This document shows positions 7,751-11,789 of a stretch of 11,789 nucleotides of DNA, piece by piece. The DNA lies in assembly GCA_017445685.1 (NCBI GenBank), contig JAFSTS010000103.1, positions 1 through 11,789 on the forward strand, written 5' to 3'. Position numbers and translations under genes: made by a program. This DNA comes from Clostridia bacterium. Lineage in GTDB: Bacteria > Bacillota_A > Clostridia > Oscillospirales > Acutalibacteraceae. A model generated the notes under the pieces. That model saw only the letters and a program-made list of their open reading frames with translations, searched no databases and was not told where the DNA came from. Each line of letters starts with the position of its first letter. The first letter of the stretch is position 1.

Positions 7751-7902
7751 TGCTGATTTATGGTATTAAATAAGCAAAATTTATATGCAAAATTGATACT
7801 GAAAAGTTACAAAAAATTAACGGTTTTTTAATAATTGCCCCTCTGCTGTTGTTCGTAAGCATAACACAAAATTCGTCCGCTAAAATCGGGTTCGTATTTG
7901 TC
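7751..7902. other. Intergenic stretch downstream of the DUF3298-like gene
   Basis: No gene is seen here. It holds an all-AT possible terminator for the upstream unit (ATTAA at 7816-7820 pairing with TTAAT at 7828-7832, followed on the minus strand by six Ts), a GCAAAATT direct repeat at 7774 and 7787, and three TTCGT words at 7852, 7872 and 7891. Nothing resembles the conserved core of a purine riboswitch. Confidence 0.5.
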
Positions 7903-8970
7903 TTAGGTGTCGAATGATTCTTCTGTAGTCTCTTCAACCTCCAAAGCAGTGGTCTCCTCAGCCGATTTATGCGAAAGATTATAGTTTTCCTGCAAGGTTT
8001 TATAATTGATTTTAAAGTGACCGGCAATGCTCGAATCAAGGGGAAAACGAATAGTTACGGTATTGCCGTTTAGGTCATTGATATACAGATAGAAATTACT
8101 GCCGTCAAGGGAAAAATTACTGATATCGATCTTTCTATAATCAGTTAAAGCAGAAATGTCGTCACTGCTCATTGAAGTATTTTCTTCAAAATAGTTTGCG
8201 ACCTTTACTGAAATGATCTGCTTAAAATTACTGTCGAAGAAATCAGACGCGTCTATGACCTTATCGTTTTTGATGTCATAAAATGCAGTCAAAATATGCT
8301 GAGTGGTTTCTCCGTCCGGAAGCCTGTACTCTGTTTTTCTTACGATCTGGTAATAGTCGACAAAATCGGTGGATTCATAGTCGCTTAACATAATTACGCC
8401 GGTACCTTTTGCGGAAGGCTTGAAATGCTTGTACTTTTCAAGGAAGGTATCAATTATCTTTTCGTTCTGTTGTTCAATAAAAAGGTCGATGTTTTCTTTA
8501 TTGAAGAGCGGATAATAAACTCCATAAGCGTATTTTACATCGCGCTTGATTATGCTTTTAACCGTTCCGACTTCTTTTGTTTCAGTTGAATACCTGAAAT
8601 TTACACTCAAAATATTATTCTTTCTGCCGGTAATAAAAAGTACCGTTCCTATGCCTATGGCAGTAATAAGAACAAAGACGATCACCGATACAATAATACC
8701 TCTGAGCTTTTGATTTTTTGCCTTTCTGTTTTTTGAAAGAGCTTTCTTTTTCACAGATTCGGGAATATTTGAAGCGGATGTTCTGCTTGTTACTGCAGCC
8801 TGATTATTTTGTGCAGCTTTGCCTTTGCTTTGCTTAAATATATCAAGACCGATATCACTCTCATCGACAGCGTGAATATACCTGTCCACATCTATCGGCG
8901 AAGAACTTCTTGAGTTTATTTCACCGTCTTCAAAATCCATATTCTCTCCCTTTTTCTCCACATCATTCAT
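7903..8970 (-). CDS. Single-pass membrane protein with extracellular DUF3298/RsiV-like domain
   Basis: I do not recognise a named gene. The 355-residue protein has a polar cytoplasmic N terminus, a strongly basic patch (73-89), one membrane helix (about 90-115) and an outer domain to residue 327. The outer domain has the pattern of DUF3298/RsiV-like proteins: KYAYGVYYPLF near 146, then HILTAFYDIKNDKVIDASDFF (225-245) and a terminal strand region TVTIRFPLDSSIAGHFKI. Similar domains occur on anti-sigma factor RsiV and on PdaC-type peptidoglycan deacetylases, but no catalytic NodB domain or sigma-binding region is visible here. A Glu/Thr-rich tail ends the protein. Its ATG lies 8 nt after the stop of the dockerin protein, so the two are likely co-translated. 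Start is uncertain: GGAGG is 12 nt upstream of 8970, while an in-frame ATG at 8940 has GGGAG 5 nt upstream. Confidence 0.75.
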   Translation of the reverse strand: MNDVEKKGENMDFEDGEINSRSSSPIDVDRYIHAVDESDIGLDIFKQSKGKAAQNNQAAVTSRTSASNIPESVKKKALSKNRKAKNQKLRGIIVSVIVFVLITAIGIGTVLFITGRKNNILSVNFRYSTETKEVGTVKSIIKRDVKYAYGVYYPLFNKENIDLFIEQQNEKIIDTFLEKYKHFKPSAKGTGVIMLSDYESTDFVDYYQIVRKTEYRLPDGETTQHILTAFYDIKNDKVIDASDFFDSNFKQIISVKVANYFEENTSMSSDDISALTDYRKIDISNFSLDGSNFYLYINDLNGNTVTIRFPLDSSIAGHFKINYKTLQENYNLSHKSAEETTALEVEETTEESFDT

Positions 8971-8978
8971 CAGAAAAT

Positions 8979-11789
8979 TTATCCTCCTGTTTTCTGTAAA
9001 ACATTGTTATTATAGATACCTGCGTCTTCCAGCATCCACGCATCAGACAAATCAACGATTCCGTCGTGATTAACATCAGCCGCTTCAAGAATTAAGGCAT
9101 CGTCAATTGTCATAAAGCCGTAATATGCCATGTTGATGTAAACAGCATCCTCGCCGTCTATACATCCATCGTAGTTGACATCGCCGTATATGAGAATATA
9201 TACCCAATCATATACATCTCCGTTTGAGTCAACAAGACAAACTTTATACTTCGTGCCGCAAAGATCGGTTATCGAAATCATTTGTCCGTTTTCATTGAAA
9301 ATGACTATATTTGAATTTTTGAACTGCGAGGAAATGTTTTCCGCCGTATTAACATCGACATCTATGCCGTAAATATAGTTCTGCTCTTTTTCCCAAAGCA
9401 AAGCTGTCGTCGATTTCAGTTCAAGCATATCTGCGGCAATTTTCATTTCGTCATCAAGATAATAACAATCATCATACACTTTAAAGAGTGATTTGTAAAC
9501 AGTTTTGTCAAGATTTGTCGAAACGCAAAGTGTACCGAGAGCATATCTGTCAAACTTTATAGTCGCAACGGTTGAATCGCAAGAATACTCATCATCAAGC
9601 GAAATTACACCGTCATCGATTTGGACGATATTGCTGCCTAAAGAAGAATTTCCATAGAAAGTCATATCTCCTGTTTTAAAAACAGAAACATTATCATTTT
9701 CAAATTGTCCGCCGTAGACATTCAGTTCAGCTCCGTTTTCGACCCTTACTGCGCCAAAATCACAGTCGTTATCCAAGACCTTTCCACCGTAGATGTTCAT
9801 TTCACCATAGACATCTGCCAAGCTGAAAGATTCGGATTCCATATTGCAAAGAACAGAGCCGTTATACATCGTCAGAGTTCCGCCTTCAAGCACCTTGATG
9901 ATACTGTCTTTGTGAACAGAGCCGTCGATATAAAGAATATCGTTCGATTCATTGTTTGAAATATCGCCAAGGACAAGAGAGCAATTATCCCTGATTTCAA
10001 ATATCGGTCCTGAAAGATCATCAGAGCCTGAAACGGTTCTCGCCTGTGAATCAGACAGGAGAGTAATGTTGCTGCGAACGGCAAGAGTTTCGCTGACAGT
10101 TACATCGTCAACAAGAGTTATGATAGCGTCATTTTCGCCAATGTCATCAAACGCTTCCTCAAGCGATGTGTAATAAACGCTGTGTGCGCCGAGGATGCTG
10201 ACAAGAGCGACCTCAACAACTTCATCGGTCAGCAAATGACCGCTTGAATTGATATGCCAGTTCTGAGTTTGATAATCGTTAATATATACTCGCTTGTAAT
10301 TGGCGGCGGCAAAAGCACCGTCGACTACTCTGATATCCTTCTGATATCGTTCCGGTGTTATATTTACGCAAACAGAGCTCGAATCAAGCTTTGAAATCAT
10401 CGTGACAGTTTTACCTGCCGGAAGATAAACGTCGTTGCTTTGATCAATGAATCCATCGTCGCCCATTGAAAGCGTTCCTGAGCTATTGTACGCAGCCGAG
10501 CCAAAATCAGCGCTGTTGTTGAAAATTTCGCCTCCGCGAACTTCGACAGTTCCCGTGTTTACATAAACAGCTCCGCCATACGAGGCTGTGTTGGAATCGA
10601 TCTGTGCTCCCTGAATAATGACTTTTCCCGAAATACTGTAAATTGCTCCGCCGTTTGAAGCCTGGTTTGAATAGAACCTGCCGGAAGCGACAGTAGCAGC
10701 AAAGCCTGACGAATCATTACAAACAGCTCCGCCGTTTGTAAAGGAAGTATTGTTGTGAATCAAGGCTCCGTCAAAGAGAGCTTCTCCCCTGTTATAAACA
10801 GCAGCTCCGTTATCAAAAGATATACATTCATATATTTCGCCGCCAAGGAAATTAGCAGTTCCGAGGTTATAAACAGCTCCTCCGTCTGACGCAGTATTTC
10901 CGCAAATATAAACTTTCACGAGATTAAATGTGCCTGTATTTTCGACCTTAATAAGACTTTCGCAAGAAGTCATAGTCTGCAAACTGCCGTCAAACGTTAC
11001 AACAAAACTATCTTTTTTGCCGCCAAGGGTCAGTTCGCCGTTTATGTCAAATATACTGCCAAGATAGCCTTCGGCTCTCTTTACAGTGACATTTGCTTTG
11101 TCGGCAATAACAGTAACATTTCCGTTGACAGTTGCGCAATCAGCAAAGGTCATATCTTCAAAAATATACAGCACGGCAGTTTTGTCGCCTATTGCGTCAC
11201 ACGCTTGTTTAAAAGTACTGTAGTAAGAGATACTTTCGTTGATATCGACCTTGCAGTGAAATTCATATTTGAGGAATTTAACGCTTTCAAGTGAATCGTA
11301 ATAATACTCAAAATTACCTGACGAGGAGATTTCGGCAAGTTGAGGATAGAAATAGAAATAATCTGATTCTGCGGTAGTTGCCCAGTCGCTTCGGTTGAAT
11401 CCGGAAAGATGTGATATGGCTGTACTTCCGGTCATTTGTGAAGTTGTAAGGGCCGAAGCATAGTTGTCCGTTGCGGAGATACGCTGAGAATCATAGTAAA
11501 CAGCAGAAATCGTTGTACTGGCTGCGCTTGCGCAAACAGCGCCATGGACGCCGGAAGACGAAACCTCTCCGACATCGTAACAGGCTGTGATCTCACCATG
11601 CCTTGAATAGCCGGTGATTCCCCCGACGATAGATTTTCCTGAGATTTTTCCCGTGTTATAGCATTTCGTAACACTTGCGCTGACACAATATCCTGCAATA
11701 CCGGCACAATAATTATCACTTGACGAGATATCGGCGGAATTAAAGCAACAGGTAATCGTTCCCCTGTTTTCACCGGCGATACCGCCGAC
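8979..11789 (-). CDS. Giant secreted adhesin-like protein with GLUG and PMP-like repeats and C-terminal dockerin (5' partial)
   Basis: The reading frame is open from the stop to the right edge (936 residues visible), so the Met at 11435 is internal and the true start and signal peptide lie outside. In order (visible numbering): GLUG-type repeats (1-80) and a degenerate one to about 100; linker; module A (186-489) that includes six PMP-like GGAVYN-type repeats (298-435); module B (536-758), a diverged copy of A; a pre-dockerin domain (818-868); and a type I dockerin (869-924) with calcium loops DVNYDGCIDGED and DVNHDGIVDLSD. The repeats predict a right-handed beta-helix on the cell surface. 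The dockerin should bind a cohesin on a scaffoldin, anchoring or recruiting the protein. It ends QKTGG with no LPXTG motif or membrane tail. No enzymatic domain is seen. It is the upstream partner of the DUF3298-like gene. Confidence 0.85.
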   Translation of the reverse strand, partial: VGGIAGENRGTITCCFNSADISSSDNYCAGIAGYCVSASVTKCYNTGKISGKSIVGGITGYSRHGEITACYDVGEVSSSGVHGAVCASAASTTISAVYYDSQRISATDNYASALTTSQMTGSTAISHLSGFNRSDWATTAESDYFYFYPQLAEISSSGNFEYYYDSLESVKFLKYEFHCKVDINESISYYSTFKQACDAIGDKTAVLYIFEDMTFADCATVNGNVTVIADKANVTVKRAEGYLGSIFDINGELTLGGKKDSFVVTFDGSLQTMTSCESLIKVENTGTFNLVKVYICGNTASDGGAVYNLGTANFLGGEIYECISFDNGAAVYNRGEALFDGALIHNNTSFTNGGAVCNDSSGFAATVASGRFYSNQASNGGAIYSISGKVIIQGAQIDSNTASYGGAVYVNTGTVEVRGGEIFNNSADFGSAAYNSSGTLSMGDDGFIDQSNDVYLPAGKTVTMISKLDSSSVCVNITPERYQKDIRVVDGAFAAANYKRVYINDYQTQNWHINSSGHLLTDEVVEVALVSILGAHSVYYTSLEEAFDDIGENDAIITLVDDVTVSETLAVRSNITLLSDSQARTVSGSDDLSGPIFEIRDNCSLVLGDISNNESNDILYIDGSVHKDSIIKVLEGGTLTMYNGSVLCNMESESFSLADVYGEMNIYGGKVLDNDCDFGAVRVENGAELNVYGGQFENDNVSVFKTGDMTFYGNSSLGSNIVQIDDGVISLDDEYSCDSTVATIKFDRYALGTLCVSTNLDKTVYKSLFKVYDDCYYLDDEMKIAADMLELKSTTALLWEKEQNYIYGIDVDVNTAENISSQFKNSNIVIFNENGQMISITDLCGTKYKVCLVDSNGDVYDWVYILIYGDVNYDGCIDGEDAVYINMAYYGFMTIDDALILEAADVNHDGIVDLSDAWMLEDAGIYNNNVLQKTGG
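9018..9185 (-). other. Type I dockerin domain
   Basis: Two duplicated 12-residue calcium-binding loops, each with D-x-N-x-D-G and Asp at positions 9 and 12, are followed by short helices (AVYINMA and AWMLEDAG) and joined by a linker of about 24 residues. The residues after each loop (A-V and A-W) occupy the usual cohesin-recognition positions, so cohesin specificity would be read there. About 150 nt upstream, a segment ending VYDWVYILIYGDVN matches the beta-sandwich that often precedes dockerins in Ruminococcus-like proteins. Confidence 0.88.
10485..10898 (-). repeat. Six PMP-like beta-helix repeats, period about 25 residues
   Basis: The motif GGAVYN and its variants (GAAVYN, GGAVCN, GGAIYS, GGAVYV, GSAAYN) recurs at spacings of 25, 25, 27, 25 and 25 residues. 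Most copies are preceded by an N-containing turn such as HNNTSFTN, YSNQASN, DSNTASY or FNNSADF. This is the GGA(I/V)/FxxN pattern of chlamydial polymorphic membrane proteins and related Firmicutes adhesins, one beta-helix coil per repeat. The DNA shows a matching 75-nt rhythm of TCCGCC-type words on the plus strand. Confidence 0.85.
11490..11789 (-). repeat. GLUG-type repeats at the visible N-terminal end
   Basis: Repeats of about 26-27 residues follow the pattern VGGIAG-x-GTIT-xxCYNxGxIS: VGGIAGENRGTIT, CAGIAGYCVSASVTKCYNTG, VGGITGYSRHGEITACYDVG. A degenerate copy ends in AVYYDS, and a TTSQMTGSTA segment follows, as commonly seen after GLUG arrays. More repeats probably continue beyond the window edge. 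Confidence 0.8.

Noticed and set aside
7816..7832. Intrinsic terminator of the adhesin/DUF3298-like unit
   Set aside because: The stem is only five A-T pairs. A T-run follows, but the fold would be unstable, so it is not called as a terminator.
7661..7902. Purine riboswitch upstream of xpt
   Set aside because: It was expected from other Firmicutes, but no conserved core is visible and a consensus promoter leaves too short a leader.
7758..8039. A 93-codon minus-strand open frame across the end of the DUF3298-like gene
   Set aside because: Most of it overlaps the conserved outer domain in another frame, and no ribosome site or domain supports it.
8979..9000. Sortase signal at the C terminus (QKTGG)
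   Set aside because: It lacks LPXTG and has no hydrophobic helix or basic tail after it; the protein simply ends there.
8979..11435. Met at 11435 as the start of the dockerin protein
   Set aside because: The same frame continues upstream without a stop for 118 codons carrying GLUG repeats. No signal peptide or ribosome site lies at 11435.
11432..11773. A 113-codon minus-strand open frame at the right edge
   Set aside because: It overlaps the GLUG-repeat frame, which is open to the edge and has clear repeats. This one has no family features and is a shadow frame.

Overview
The window comes from a moderately AT-rich Gram-positive genome, most likely a gut-type Clostridia of the Ruminococcus/Oscillospiraceae kind. 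The clues are strong GGAGG ribosome sites, a lipoprotein-anchored BMP-type ABC importer, and a very large surface protein that ends in a type I dockerin (the cellulosome plug-in module). The species is inferred and cannot be read directly.

Layout, left to right. (1) The plus strand carries one gene, feoB, a ferrous-iron transporter. It ends at a hairpin shared with the converging operon. (2) The minus strand, read right to left from about 7700 to 2068, holds a five-gene purine-salvage operon: xpt (xanthine phosphoribosyltransferase), a BMP-family substrate-binding lipoprotein, a double ATPase, and two permeases. The last three genes overlap or abut and are translationally coupled. A near-consensus promoter lies just upstream of xpt with a leader of only about 30 nt, so no purine riboswitch fits. 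Hairpins flank the binding-protein gene and probably set a higher dose of binding protein than of the membrane complex. Together the products would import a purine base or nucleoside and convert the free base to a nucleotide. (3) From the right edge down to 7903, also on the minus strand, lies a two-gene unit. Its first gene is a giant secreted protein whose 5' end is outside the window. It carries GLUG repeats, a ~25-residue PMP-like beta-helix repeat array, a duplicated large module, a pre-dockerin domain and a C-terminal dockerin. Eight bases later follows a single-pass membrane protein with an extracellular domain that resembles the DUF3298/RsiV-type fold.

The least described part is the third region: a dockerin-tagged, adhesin-like beta-helix protein coupled to a membrane-anchored DUF3298-like protein. 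The annotated-looking Met start at 11435 is internal, because the frame is open to the right edge. No transposon, CRISPR array, tRNA or rRNA was seen, and no gene-free stretch exceeds about 250 bases.
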